DNA of 64,000 nucleotides from Methylophilus sp. 42 (GTDB lineage Bacteria; Pseudomonadota; Gammaproteobacteria; Burkholderiales; Methylophilaceae), in NCBI RefSeq assembly GCF_000384155.1, contig NZ_KB913031.1, positions 1,488,001 to 1,552,000 on the forward strand, written 5' to 3'. The position numbers were made by a program, and so were the translations under genes. A model generated the notes under the pieces. That model saw only the letters and a program-made list of their open reading frames with translations. It was not told where the DNA came from and did no database searches. This document shows positions 8,251 through 17,746 of the stretch, in pieces (within the stretch, counting starts at the first letter, position 1; every line of letters begins with the position of its first letter).

Positions 8251-9317
8251 AACGCGCTGTCATAGGGTGGGATATCGGTGGTGCGCATGTGAAAGCGGTG
8301 ATGCTGGATGGGCAAGGTGATATTGTGCGCGTATTACAGCAAGCCTGTGCCTTATGGAAAGGCCTGCCGTTACTGGAAGATGCCATCAAATATGTGTTGC
8401 ATCAATGGCAAATGGAGGCAGAGGCTTGTGACCATGCGGTCACCATGACCGGTGAACTGGTCGATTTGTTTGATAATCGCTTGCAGGGGGTGCGAGCGAT
8501 TGCCGAGACGGTGCAGGACTATTTGCCACACGCCGAGTTCTACCTGGCCTCAGCGGCCCAAGGCGCAGGCTTTACGGCCAGCGTAGCAGGGCAGGAGGCG
8601 CATATTGCCTCCATGAACTGGCATGCCTCGGCACAATGCCTGGCGACCAGCATGACAGATGCCGCTATGTTGGTGGTGGATATTGGTAGCACGACTTGTG
8701 ATATCACGCTGTGTGAGCAGCGGCAGGTAGTGCCCGTGGGCTGGTCTGACGCGGAGCGTATGGCGAAGCTGGGTTTATTTTATACCGGCGTCGTGCGCAC
8801 GCCGCTGATGGCACTGGGACCGTTAATCACTTGGTTAGCACCCGGGCAGGCGCAGCCTGAGTCACGCCATATCGCCGCAGAATATTTTGCCACGACTGCG
8901 GATGTCTATCGCGTGCTGGGCGAGTTACCCCCTGATTATGACCTGGCCGAGACTGCGGACGGTCAAGGGCGCGCTATGGTTGACAGTATGCGTCGTCTGG
9001 CGCGGATGGTGGGGCATGATGTTGAAGATCAAACGGACGATGTCTGGCAGTCGCTGGCGCTTGCGTTTAAAGCCGCGCAATTGCATCACTTGCAACAGGC
9101 CATACAATCAATCATGGTGCAGGTGCCAAGGTCACCTCAGATCATGGTGGGGCTGGGGGCGGGCAGTTTTCTGGTGGCAGCGCTGGCGCAGCGTCTGGGC
9201 CTGGTTTATCAGCCAGCCACGGCATGGATGTCCGCAGGTAATTTACAATTAAAACAAGATGCAGAGGTCTGTTTTCCAGCCTATGCGGTGGCGAGGTTAT
9301 GGCAAGCATGGCATTAA
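8247..9317 (+). CDS. H4MPT-linked C1-transfer pathway protein, MfnF-like
   Basis: A 356-residue protein of the hydantoinase/oxoprolinase-like actin-fold group (COG1548 / 'one_C_unchar' by recollection). It shows two phosphate-binding signatures: WDIGGAHVKAVMLD at the N-terminus and VVDIGSTTCDITL near residue 140. The archaeal relative MfnF joins the furan and tyramine-glutamate parts of methanofuran, so a condensing role in methylofuran synthesis is the best guess here. The start overlaps the ATP-grasp stop by four bases, and the end overlaps pabB. Confidence 0.82.
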   Translation: MKRAVIGWDIGGAHVKAVMLDGQGDIVRVLQQACALWKGLPLLEDAIKYVLHQWQMEAEACDHAVTMTGELVDLFDNRLQGVRAIAETVQDYLPHAEFYLASAAQGAGFTASVAGQEAHIASMNWHASAQCLATSMTDAAMLVVDIGSTTCDITLCEQRQVVPVGWSDAERMAKLGLFYTGVVRTPLMALGPLITWLAPGQAQPESRHIAAEYFATTADVYRVLGELPPDYDLAETADGQGRAMVDSMRRLARMVGHDVEDQTDDVWQSLALAFKAAQLHHLQQAIQSIMVQVPRSPQIMVGLGAGSFLVAALAQRLGLVYQPATAWMSAGNLQLKQDAEVCFPAYAVARLWQAWH

Positions 9318-10759
9318 TTCAATTGGATTTACCTTATGCAGAGGGCATGCACTGGCTGCGGCAAGTCAGGCATCTGCCATGGCCGATGCTGCTGGAAAGC
9401 GGCCGGGTGGAAGCCAGCCAGTCCCAGCTGCAAACAAGTGTAGATGAGGAAATCAGCCTGGGTGCCCGTTTTGATATTGTGGTGGCTGCGCCCGTGGCCA
9501 AAATCATACATCGCCACCCTGATACTGAAGTGCATACGCAGCAGGCCCAAACGAACCAGACCATCATAGAGAAATCCCAGCTGGATCCTTTCCAGGTTAT
9601 CCAGCAATGGTTGTTGCCGCATGCGGTTGAGCGCATAGCCGATATTCCATTTGCAGGCGGTGCGCTGGGTTACTTTGCCTATGATCTGGGGCGCAGTATC
9701 GAAACCTTGCCAACATTGGCTGCTGAGGATATGCCGCTGCCTGAATTACTGGTGGGTATCTATGATTGGGCGGTGATCGTCGATCACCATTTGGGTATCA
9801 GCAAGCTGGTATCGCACGCTCGTTTCACCGAGGAGCAGGCCCTGCAGGCATTGCATCAACAGTTATTACAACCATCCATTGAGCAGCATGAAGCAGCGTT
9901 TAAGGTCACTGGCGAGATTCGGCCGAATATGGATCAAGCAGCCTATGCCAGCGCCTTCCAAAAAGTGAAAGACTATATCCGCGCGGGCGATTGCTATCAG
10001 ATTAATCTCGCACAGCGCTTTGAAGTGGATGTGGCAGGAGATGCTTGTGAGGCTTATGACCATTTCCGGCAATTGAGCCGCGCGCCATTTATGGCTTATT
10101 TGCAAGTAGAAGATGGCGCAGGTAAGCCCCTGGCGGTGTTATCGATGTCGCCGGAGCGGTTCTTGCAGGTCATTGATCGCAAAGTTGAAACGCGGCCGAT
10201 TAAAGGCACACGCCCACGGCACCAGAACGCCATTGCGGATGCGCAAGCCGCAGAGGAGTTAGCGCATAGCGTCAAAGATCGCGCCGAGAATCTGATGATT
10301 GTGGATTTATTGCGCAATGATATCGGCAAGGTGTGCGAAGTAGGGTCGGTTAAAGTTGATGCCTTATTTAAATTGCAGCGGTTTACCAATGTGCATCATT
10401 TGGTGAGTATTGTGCGCGGCTTGCTGGCACCAAAGTTTCATGCGCTGGATTTATTGCGCGGATGCTTTCCTGGCGGTTCCATTACCGGCGCACCCAAGTT
10501 GCGTGCCATGGAGATTATCGAAGAGCTGGAACCGCACCGACGTGGTATTTACTGTGGCAGCATTGGCTATATTGGTTTTGATGGTAGTATGGATACGAAT
10601 ATCGCAATAAGAACTGCCGTGATAGGTAATGATAAAATGACTTTTTTTGCCGGTGGTGGTGTGGTGGCTGATTCGGATTGCGCCAGGGAATATCAGGAAA
10701 CATTTGATAAAGCCTCGCAATTTTTCAAGTTGGTAGCACACTTTAAAATGACAAAATAA
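9308..10759 (+). CDS. pabB: Aminodeoxychorismate synthase component I
   Basis: Converts chorismate and ammonia to 4-amino-4-deoxychorismate, the precursor of p-aminobenzoate for folate and for tetrahydromethanopterin. The protein has an N-terminal anthranilate-synthase-like domain and a C-terminal chorismate-binding domain (about 215-475) with RPIKGTRPR, SVKDRAENLMIVDLLRNDIG (20-residue core) and GGSITGAPK. The lysine in PIKGT marks PabB rather than TrpE. The ATG at 9308 is preferred because GAGG lies 11 bases upstream; an ATG at 9299 is also possible. Position within the C1 cluster suggests supply of p-aminobenzoate for H4MPT (inference). Confidence 0.88.
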   Translation: MALIQLDLPYAEGMHWLRQVRHLPWPMLLESGRVEASQSQLQTSVDEEISLGARFDIVVAAPVAKIIHRHPDTEVHTQQAQTNQTIIEKSQLDPFQVIQQWLLPHAVERIADIPFAGGALGYFAYDLGRSIETLPTLAAEDMPLPELLVGIYDWAVIVDHHLGISKLVSHARFTEEQALQALHQQLLQPSIEQHEAAFKVTGEIRPNMDQAAYASAFQKVKDYIRAGDCYQINLAQRFEVDVAGDACEAYDHFRQLSRAPFMAYLQVEDGAGKPLAVLSMSPERFLQVIDRKVETRPIKGTRPRHQNAIADAQAAEELAHSVKDRAENLMIVDLLRNDIGKVCEVGSVKVDALFKLQRFTNVHHLVSIVRGLLAPKFHALDLLRGCFPGGSITGAPKLRAMEIIEELEPHRRGIYCGSIGYIGFDGSMDTNIAIRTAVIGNDKMTFFAGGGVVADSDCAREYQETFDKASQFFKLVAHFKMTK

Positions 10760-10776
10760 TATTCGGGAACGTGCCT

Positions 10777-11448
10777 ATGTGGGTGATCAAGCTAGGGGGT
10801 AGCGTGACACACTACGACAGCCTGGTACAGTGGCTGCGACTGGTTGTCCGTTGGGGCGATGGCAAAGTCATTATTGTGCCTGGCGGCGGCTTGTATGCTG
10901 ATGCCGTGCGTGATTTTCAGCGTATGCGGGCAGTACACCCGGACGGCCATATTGATGATCAGCAAGCGCATGCACTGGCCATCTATGCCATGGATCAAAT
11001 GGCGCGCAGCCTGGTTGCCATGGTGCCTGAGCTTGCCCTGGTACGAAATCCACTTGAAATTGCAGAAAGCGGCTGGCAGCATCGCGGACTGGTCTGGCTG
11101 CCTAGCGAGATGGCGCTCAATACCACGTTTGCCAATGAACATGTGCTGGCCGAAAGTTGGGATGTGACCTCTGATAGCCTGGCTGCATGGCTCGCCTGGC
11201 AACTGGAGGCGCAATATGTATTGCTGGTCAAATCAGACGACAGATTGCTAGATGGGCAGATGCCTCTAGGGCTGCAAGCGTTGCAGTCCATGGATATGGT
11301 TGATCAGGGCTTATCTGGCTTGCTCGCAGAGGCTAAATTCCAGACTTATGTGGTGCACCAAAGCGAGTATGCGCTGTTTGAGCAGGGGTTTGCCGGGGGA
11401 GCCTTAATGGCCAAGCTGTTAAAAGACCGCCTCTTGCAAAGCGAGTAA
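10777..11448 (+). CDS. Amino-acid-kinase-fold protein, MfnE-like
   Basis: A 223-residue small kinase of the aspartokinase/uridylate kinase fold (COG2054 by recollection). Visible: the N-terminal phosphate loop VIKLGGSV, the second glycine loop IIVPGGGLYADAVRDF, the nucleotide-site run YVLLVKSDD, and a C-terminal GFAGG. The archaeal MfnE phosphorylates the aminomethylfuran phosphate in methanofuran synthesis, and the neighbours support the same role here. The start is ATG 10777 with GGGAA seven bases upstream; GTG 10771 is the alternative. It is the last gene of the cluster and its stop lies in a hairpin loop. Confidence 0.8.
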   Translation: MWVIKLGGSVTHYDSLVQWLRLVVRWGDGKVIIVPGGGLYADAVRDFQRMRAVHPDGHIDDQQAHALAIYAMDQMARSLVAMVPELALVRNPLEIAESGWQHRGLVWLPSEMALNTTFANEHVLAESWDVTSDSLAAWLAWQLEAQYVLLVKSDDRLLDGQMPLGLQALQSMDMVDQGLSGLLAEAKFQTYVVHQSEYALFEQGFAGGALMAKLLKDRLLQSE

Positions 11449-11461
11449 TAAGCTCGCTTTG
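11437..11461 (+). terminator. Stem-loop at the end of the C1-cofactor cluster
   Basis: Nine-base perfect stem (CAAAGCGAG / CTCGCTTTG) that encloses the kinase stop codon. There is no T-run on either side, so it is a weak or non-canonical terminator between convergent genes. Confidence 0.5.
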
Positions 11462-11478
11462 AGTGGTTATTTAATCAC

Positions 11479-14400
11479 TTAGGAGACTGTTGCATCACTT
11501 TTCTCGAAACGGCCAAAATGCAACATGATGGTCGGTAAAATCAGCAAGTTGAGGATGGTGGAAGAAATCAGGCCACCGACAATAATCGTTGCCATCGGCC
11601 CCTCAATTTCCCGTCCCGGCTCGCCGCTACCAATCGCTAACGGTAACAGTCCAAGTGCCGTGACCAACGCTGTCATTAAGACTGAAGGCAAACGTTCAGA
11701 GGCGCCACGGATACATGTTTCCAGATTCCACTCATAGCCTTCTACATCCACCAGGTGCTGAAAGTGCGACACCATCATAATGGAGTTGCGCAGCGTGATA
11801 CCGAATAAGGTCACAAAGCCCACCAGTGTGCCGACCGAAATCCAGCCGCCGGTAAAGAAGGTAGCGACAACGCCGCCAATCAGCGCAAACGGCAGGTTGG
11901 CGAACGTGAGCATCAGGTTACGCAAGCGGCCAAACGCGATATACAGCATAAGAAAAATCGCCACGCCAGCCACCAGCGAGTGAATAATCAAGTCTTGCCG
12001 CGATTGCGCATTGGCTTCTGCTTCACCAGAAAACTCGAGGTAGTTGCCGCTGTTTAATTGCAGTTTTTTATGCAAAGTACTGCGTATGTCTTCGAGCAAT
12101 AAGCCCTGGTCGCGACCAACAATATTGGCCGTGATAGTTTGAATACGTTTGGCACCCGAGTGCAGAATCTTGGAGCGGCCACCTTCTTGCGCCACATAGG
12201 CGACATCGGACAATTTGAGCATTTGGCCTTCAGGGTTGAAGATCGGGATATTGCGCATGTCTGCAATATCGTCGCGCGAGGCATCATTGAGCAGTACGCT
12301 GACGCCGATGGAGCGGTTGCCCATAAACACATGATTGACCGGGACACCTTCGTAACAGGCTTTCACTGTATCCAGCACGTCTACGGGTTGCAGGCCCCAT
12401 AGCGCCAGTTTTTCCTGTTTTAGGCGAATCACAATTTCCGGCGTTTCTGGTGGCGATTGCACCATCACATCGCGCACGCCACGGATGCTGCCAAGCAGGT
12501 TGGCAACCTTCTGGGCATCCCTGTCCAGCGCATCCAGGTCCTGGCCAAAAATATTAATCACCAGGCCTGCCGCATAGCCTGAGATGGTTTCTTCAATGCG
12601 CTCGGTTAAAAAGGTATTAATGGCAAAGTTGGCACCGACAAAGCCCAGTTCGACTTTGCCATCACCATCGTCATCTTCTGTTTCGCCGGCAAGCTCTTCG
12701 CGAATATCGTGAAAAATACGTTCTTGCTCTTTGCCGGATACAGTGCCGATTTCGACTTCAAATTCACTGTAATGCGTGCCAAATGTATCGGCGGCATTGG
12801 GCGCGCGGCCTACCCATTGTGCGACACTTTTCACGCCAGGAATCTCCAGCAGTACTTTGGTGACCTGGTTGCCCAGCTTGAGTGATTGTATTTCCGAGGT
12901 GCCAGGCACCGTTGTCATATGCAGGATATAGTGGCCTTCGCGCAACGCCGGGATAAACTGGCTTCTGAATAAAGGCAGAATAGCCAGGCCCAGCGCAATG
13001 CAGACAAAGCTGGTCATCAGGATCAACTGGTAACGATGCTCAATTTGGTGCAGCAGTTTCACGTAGCGCTGCTTCAGCCAGCGCAACACCGGTGAGTCTT
13101 CGTTTTGCAATGGTGCGTTGGCCAGCAAGGCGTAGCAAAGCGCGGGCGTGAGGGTGAGGGCAACCAGCAGTGAGGCCAGGATGGCTGAAATATACGCGTA
13201 GCCCAAAGGGGCAAATAATTTACCAGCCACGCCAGACAAGGTTAGCAGCGGTAAAAAGACCAGTGCCACGATAATGGTGGCATAGACCACGGAGCTGCGG
13301 ACTTCCATGGAGGCACGAAATACCACTTGTGCCGCGGGCAGCGGTTGCGACAGTAAACGGTTTTCACGCAAGCGGCGGAAAATATTTTCCGTATCAATAA
13401 TGGCATCGTCAACTACTTCGCCTAAGGCAATAGCCAAGCCGCCCAGCACCATAATGTTCAGCCCAACGCCGTATTGATACAGCACCACAATCGCGGTCAG
13501 CAACGACAATGGAATCGCTGTTGCTGAAATGACTGCAGTACGCACGTTAAACAGGAATGCAAACAGCACCAGCACCACCAGGAATGAGCCGATTAAAATA
13601 TCCGTACGCAAACTGTGTATGGCGGTTTCAATAAAGTTGGCCGGACGGAACAAGCCTTCATGCAGGGTCACTTTTTGTGCGGTCAGGCTGGGCTTGATAT
13701 CTGCCAGTTTGCGTTCCAGCAGCTTGGTCAACGCATAGACATTGGCGCCCAGTTGGCCTTGTACTGATAAATAGACCGCGGGATGGCCATTGATGGCCGC
13801 TGCGCTGATAGAAGGGGCAGCCCCTTCGGCGACCTCTGCCACATCACTGATGCGGATGGTACGGCCCAGTTTGCGTAATAGGGTGATATTGGCTAATTGT
13901 TGCGGCGTAGTGGTCTGGCCCTGGCTATTGAGGATAATGCGCTGGTTGTCGTTTTGAATATAGCCTGCGCCACGTACGCCGGTGGCACGGCTGGCCGCAT
14001 TGACGACGTCTTGCACATTCAATTGATACAGCATCAGTTTGCGTGGATCAATCTTGATTTGAAACTGGCGCACTTCGCCGCCGTAGACGTTGATATCAGC
14101 GACGCCAGGAATCGCCATCAAATGCGGTGTGAGGTGCCAGTCGACCAGGGTGCGTAGTTGCATCAGTGACAGTTTGTCTGAGGTCACGCCGATGCCCATC
14201 ACCGTGCTGGCCGAGGAGGTGAGCGGGGTGATATTGGGCACAATCCCGGGCGGCAACTGGCTGCCCAGCATATTCAGGTGTTCGGCGACGATTTGCCGGT
14301 TACGGTAAATGTCTGATTTATCCTGAAAAATCACCGTAATAATAGACAGACCAGGGATCGACTGCGAGCGCAGGCTTTTAATGCCGATCGCTCCCGAAAT

Positions 14401-14616
14401 GACATTTTCAATCGGCTGCGTGACCAGTTTCTCGACCAGGCTAGCCGAGAGTCCTGGCGACTCGGTTTGAATCACCACCTGCGTTGGGGCAAACTCCGGG
14501 AATACGTTGAGGTCACTCTGTGTCAGGCTGTAGGCGCCATAAACAATGACCAGCAGGGCGAGTCCGATCATCACGCCGTAAAAGCGGATGGCAAACCTGA
14601 CCAGTGCCGCCATCAT
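11479..14616 (-). CDS. Heavy-metal-type RND efflux pump, CzcA/CusA family
   Basis: Inner-membrane proton-driven pump of a tripartite efflux system, 1045 residues. The RND layout is clear: an N-terminal helix (about 10-30), a large periplasmic domain, helices 2-6 beginning near ILIGSFLVVLVLF, a second periplasmic domain, and a C-terminal helix bundle. The run GEVVDDAIIDTENIFRRL matches the proton-relay helix of HME-RND pumps. The metal cannot be assigned from sequence alone. It lies 36 bases after the adaptor gene, in the same operon. Confidence 0.88.
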   Translation of the reverse strand: MMAALVRFAIRFYGVMIGLALLVIVYGAYSLTQSDLNVFPEFAPTQVVIQTESPGLSASLVEKLVTQPIENVISGAIGIKSLRSQSIPGLSIITVIFQDKSDIYRNRQIVAEHLNMLGSQLPPGIVPNITPLTSSASTVMGIGVTSDKLSLMQLRTLVDWHLTPHLMAIPGVADINVYGGEVRQFQIKIDPRKLMLYQLNVQDVVNAASRATGVRGAGYIQNDNQRIILNSQGQTTTPQQLANITLLRKLGRTIRISDVAEVAEGAAPSISAAAINGHPAVYLSVQGQLGANVYALTKLLERKLADIKPSLTAQKVTLHEGLFRPANFIETAIHSLRTDILIGSFLVVLVLFAFLFNVRTAVISATAIPLSLLTAIVVLYQYGVGLNIMVLGGLAIALGEVVDDAIIDTENIFRRLRENRLLSQPLPAAQVVFRASMEVRSSVVYATIIVALVFLPLLTLSGVAGKLFAPLGYAYISAILASLLVALTLTPALCYALLANAPLQNEDSPVLRWLKQRYVKLLHQIEHRYQLILMTSFVCIALGLAILPLFRSQFIPALREGHYILHMTTVPGTSEIQSLKLGNQVTKVLLEIPGVKSVAQWVGRAPNAADTFGTHYSEFEVEIGTVSGKEQERIFHDIREELAGETEDDDGDGKVELGFVGANFAINTFLTERIEETISGYAAGLVINIFGQDLDALDRDAQKVANLLGSIRGVRDVMVQSPPETPEIVIRLKQEKLALWGLQPVDVLDTVKACYEGVPVNHVFMGNRSIGVSVLLNDASRDDIADMRNIPIFNPEGQMLKLSDVAYVAQEGGRSKILHSGAKRIQTITANIVGRDQGLLLEDIRSTLHKKLQLNSGNYLEFSGEAEANAQSRQDLIIHSLVAGVAIFLMLYIAFGRLRNLMLTFANLPFALIGGVVATFFTGGWISVGTLVGFVTLFGITLRNSIMMVSHFQHLVDVEGYEWNLETCIRGASERLPSVLMTALVTALGLLPLAIGSGEPGREIEGPMATIIVGGLISSTILNLLILPTIMLHFGRFEKSDATVS

Positions 14617-14652
14617 GTTTGCAGGCCTCTATGGTTTGTCAGCATTCTCAGC

Positions 14653-15717
14653 TTAGTCTTCATTTTCATTTTTGATCTGAAACTTGAATTCTTCTGACAA
14701 TAATAGCTGCGCGCCGCGGGTCACCACTTCAGTGCCTGGCGCGATACTGTTATCAAACCAGCCATTGTCCAGCTCAATATCAGAGGCGATTGGTTTGCGC
14801 AAAAAGGTATCCGGCTTGGTTTTAACGTAAATCCAGGCCATGCCGCCATGCCAGGCAATGGCCTGGTTAGGCACAATGACCCCTTTCATGGTGGCAGAAG
14901 AAGATTGTGCCGGCACGACATTGACACGCATACCGACGCGCAAATAGTCTGCTGGCGCACTATAGAAATAGGTTTTACCAATATTGCTGATATCGGTCTG
15001 GATGGATTGCGACACATAGTCGGCTTTAATCGGTGCAATTTCGTCTTGGATAGGCGAAATATACAGGCTGGAGTTGCCCTCCGGCGCCTTGAAATTGAGC
15101 GGGAAGCTGACCTGCACCAAGACTTTCTTTTGCATCAGCAACTCATGCAGTGGGCCGGGTGACGGGTGCTGCGTCACCAGCATGGCCAGTGGTTGGCCCC
15201 ATTGCGCAATAATGGTGTCGGTGAGTGCTTTCAGCTGTGCCTGTGCGGTTTTGATCTGGGTTTGGTCGTTAATCACCAATGCCTGCGCTTCCTGCACGGC
15301 TTTATCAGAGACGTTCTTGTCGTCTTCATTCAGATGTTTATAGCGTTGATATTGTAACTGGTGGTTGGGAAGCACACTTTCAGCCAGCGCCAGTTGTGAT
15401 TTAAGTAGTTGATATTGGCTGTTGTAGTCGACCAGAGTTTGAATTGACATCACAGAACCCAGCACTTTGATATTGCCGTGGTAATCATAGGGCTGTAATG
15501 GTTGTACACTGATGCCGCTGTTTTGTTGCGTCGCCAGATTGAGTTGCACCACTTGCAGGCCGTTTTGCTCAGTGACGCGCACCGGCCCTTCAATTTCTTC
15601 TTCGCTATCATCCTGAATCGACTCATATTCATCGCGGCCAACAAACACGATGGCCCAAATCAGAATGACAATTAAAATAATCTGGGCCCCGATAATCCAG
15701 AGTGCTTTTTTATTCAT
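14653..15717 (-). CDS. Efflux RND periplasmic adaptor subunit
   Basis: Membrane-fusion protein of 354 residues linking the pump to the outer-membrane channel. It has an N-terminal hydrophobic anchor (about 5-27, KALWIIGAQIILIVILIWA), an acidic stretch, a helical hairpin rich in Gln and Ala (about 125-175), and C-terminal beta-barrel segments ending near VVTRGAQLLLSEEF. There is no obvious metal-binding extension. Its ATG overlaps the stop of the TolC-type gene by four bases (15714-15717), so translation is coupled. Confidence 0.85.
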   Translation of the reverse strand: MNKKALWIIGAQIILIVILIWAIVFVGRDEYESIQDDSEEEIEGPVRVTEQNGLQVVQLNLATQQNSGISVQPLQPYDYHGNIKVLGSVMSIQTLVDYNSQYQLLKSQLALAESVLPNHQLQYQRYKHLNEDDKNVSDKAVQEAQALVINDQTQIKTAQAQLKALTDTIIAQWGQPLAMLVTQHPSPGPLHELLMQKKVLVQVSFPLNFKAPEGNSSLYISPIQDEIAPIKADYVSQSIQTDISNIGKTYFYSAPADYLRVGMRVNVVPAQSSSATMKGVIVPNQAIAWHGGMAWIYVKTKPDTFLRKPIASDIELDNGWFDNSIAPGTEVVTRGAQLLLSEEFKFQIKNENED

Positions 15718-17132
15718 TTTGCTGGCGCCTCTTGTTGCTGGTTGGCAAAAGCCGTTGCACGTTGTGATAGCGCAATCGGTTTTTGCATCACATTTTCAAT
15801 CTCCTGCAATGCACGCATGACATTGGCCTGTTGCGTGATCAGGCGCTGCTGTGCACTATAGAATTGGATTTCTATTTGCAGGTATTCTGTTTTATCGATC
15901 AGCCCTTGATGCCACTGCTTTTCCAGTTGCAGTTTGCGACCGGATTGCTGTTCATATTCATGGGTTAATGTTACCAACAGCTTGGCAGCGTCGCGGTACT
16001 TGATAAAAGACTGCTCTGAAAGCTGGATGACCTGGTGTTGTAAGGCATAAAAGCGAACCGCTTCATTCTGCCGCACCTGCTCGGCATGTGCCCACAGGTC
16101 AGAAGATTTATTGAGCAGGTTAAGCATAGTGCCTATGCCCAAAGACCAGATTTTGTCGCCATACTCATAAATCATGCCCGGGTTGAGTGACAGGTCCGGG
16201 TAACGCTTGGCCATTTCCAATCGGAGTTGTGATTCAGCTTTTGCATATTGTGCCAGCCCGCGCTGGATATCCATGCGGTTGGTTAAAGCGGTATTCTGGA
16301 TGGTGGACGCATCTGCATAGGCCTGCGACTGTGCAAAGCGTGCTTTCAATATCTGCGACAACTGAAGTGGGGCGATATTAAGTGGCAGATTATGTTGCTC
16401 GGTCAGGCCGGCATCATGCAGAATCTTTTGCTCGGTTTGCCTGATTTGCAAGGTCAGTTGCTGCAATTGCCAGGCGGATTGGTCATGTTGCAGGCGGATT
16501 GGCAGTACATCTGATTTGCCCGCTACACCATAGTCCAGCCGCTTCTGGTAGGCGGCAAGCAGTGTCTGCTGGGCTTTCTGCAATCTGCTCAGGTTGCCTT
16601 GCATGGCTTGTTGCTCAGCCAGCAGAATCAAGTCCAGGCTCAGTTGCTGCCGTAAAGTCCAGGCAGTTTCCGAAATCATTATTTTTGCAATGTCGGCCTG
16701 GTATTGTGCAATGTCGATATTGATCTGCCGCTTGTTGGCGGTAATCAGCGGGAGATCCACCTGCAAACCGTAAGACCAAGGATTAATATCACCATTGGCA
16801 CGGTTGCTGTGCGATAACTGGCCATTCAGGCCAACTTGCGGGCGCAAACCGGCGCTGGTAATCCCTGCCAAGGCCACGGCGTAGTCAGACTTGGCGACTT
16901 TGAGAGCAGGGTGAAAGTAGAGCGCTGCCAGCGTCAGGCTATCCAGATCCCACGCATTAATCGGCCACGGCATGGGTGGCGATTTAGATTCAATAAAGGT
17001 TTTAAAACCATCTGCAGCAGGCGTTGCCTGTTGAATGACATCAATATTCTGTTGCTGTGGAATAGGCTTGGCCTGAAAGGCAATGCCGCACGCCGTTAAC
17101 AGCAGCGGGGAAAGGTAGGCGAGCAGACGCAT
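15714..17132 (-). CDS. TolC-family outer-membrane efflux lipoprotein
   Basis: Outer-membrane channel component of the efflux system, about 472 residues. The N-terminus MRLLAYLSPLLLTAC is a lipoprotein signal with a Cys lipobox, which is why ATG 17132 is preferred over a GTG 24 bases upstream. Two long helical repeats rich in Gln and Ala, as in OEP proteins, surround the beta-barrel strands. It lies 45 bases after the small leading gene. Confidence 0.85.
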   Translation of the reverse strand: MRLLAYLSPLLLTACGIAFQAKPIPQQQNIDVIQQATPAADGFKTFIESKSPPMPWPINAWDLDSLTLAALYFHPALKVAKSDYAVALAGITSAGLRPQVGLNGQLSHSNRANGDINPWSYGLQVDLPLITANKRQINIDIAQYQADIAKIMISETAWTLRQQLSLDLILLAEQQAMQGNLSRLQKAQQTLLAAYQKRLDYGVAGKSDVLPIRLQHDQSAWQLQQLTLQIRQTEQKILHDAGLTEQHNLPLNIAPLQLSQILKARFAQSQAYADASTIQNTALTNRMDIQRGLAQYAKAESQLRLEMAKRYPDLSLNPGMIYEYGDKIWSLGIGTMLNLLNKSSDLWAHAEQVRQNEAVRFYALQHQVIQLSEQSFIKYRDAAKLLVTLTHEYEQQSGRKLQLEKQWHQGLIDKTEYLQIEIQFYSAQQRLITQQANVMRALQEIENVMQKPIALSQRATAFANQQQEAPAK

Positions 17133-17177
17133 GGCGTTTGCAGGGCTGGTGCACACACACCAGCACCCGGCGAGAAT

Positions 17178-17426
17178 TTATTCGACGATGGTCGCGTGGA
17201 CAGCATCCAGCGCGTCTTGCAACAGTTCTTCTGGCAACTGATTGATGGTAGTTGCCAGCAAATCCGCTGCTTCGACTGTGCGAATCGGCAAGTCGGTTGT
17301 ATTGAGTTCTGCGATTAAACCGGCAGCCACACCAGTAATTTTGAGCAAAATCTCACGCTCTCGCATTAAAAGCTCAAGTTCCGCTCTAAGCATATTTTCT
17401 TCGGCTGAATGCATATCCTGTCCCAT
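17178..17426 (-). CDS. Small helical protein leading the RND efflux operon
   Basis: An 82-residue protein I do not recognise. It is soluble and acidic, with a charged N-terminal helix (heptad-like LRAELELLMREREILLK) followed by a second amphipathic region. No metal-binding cysteine or histidine cluster is seen. ATG 17426 is chosen because AAAGAAG lies about seven bases upstream; in-frame TTG codons before it are less likely. It is the first gene of the efflux operon, so it could be a regulator or accessory factor, but this is inference from position only. Confidence 0.65.
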   Translation of the reverse strand: MGQDMHSAEENMLRAELELLMREREILLKITGVAAGLIAELNTTDLPIRTVEAADLLATTINQLPEELLQDALDAVHATIVE

Positions 17427-17501
17427 CAACAACTTCTTTATGATCTTTAATCCAGCATCTTGCAGTTGAACGTCAGGCTTGTCAATGTGAACGCTCCAAG
17501 T

Positions 17502-17531
17502 TTGTGGAATCGCTTAAAAATGGGCTATAAT
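17502..17531 (+). promoter_or_regulatory. Probable promoter of tRNA-Leu
   Basis: TTGTGG (17502-17507), 18 bases, then a perfect TATAAT (17526-17531), 29 bases before the tRNA. Confidence 0.6.
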
Positions 17532-17560
17532 AGCGAATTGTCGGTGTTGGCTGGCAAGAT

Positions 17561-17645
17561 GCGAAAGTGGCGGAATTGGTAGACGCACTGGATTTAGGTT
17601 CCAGCGCCGCGAGGCGTGAGAGTTCGAGTCTCTCCTTTCGCACCA
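17561..17645 (+). tRNA. tRNA-Leu (anticodon TAG)
   Basis: An 85-base class II tRNA with acceptor arms GCGAAAG / CTTTCGC, anticodon loop TTTAGGT on a CTGGA/TCCAG stem, a variable arm, T-loop GTTCGAGTC and an encoded CCA. Confidence 0.95.
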
Positions 17646-17746
17646 CCTTATTATAATCGGGTGGTGCATAAACGAAATAACAGGCTTCCGTTGCAGGAGG
17701 CCTTTATTGTTTTTAGCGTTGGATAATGAGCAGAAAGAGATGACAT

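Noticed and set aside
17561-17645. tRNA-Leu as an integration site for a genomic island
   Set aside because: Flanking genes are ordinary chromosome genes, and no integrase or repeat of the tRNA 3' end was seen.
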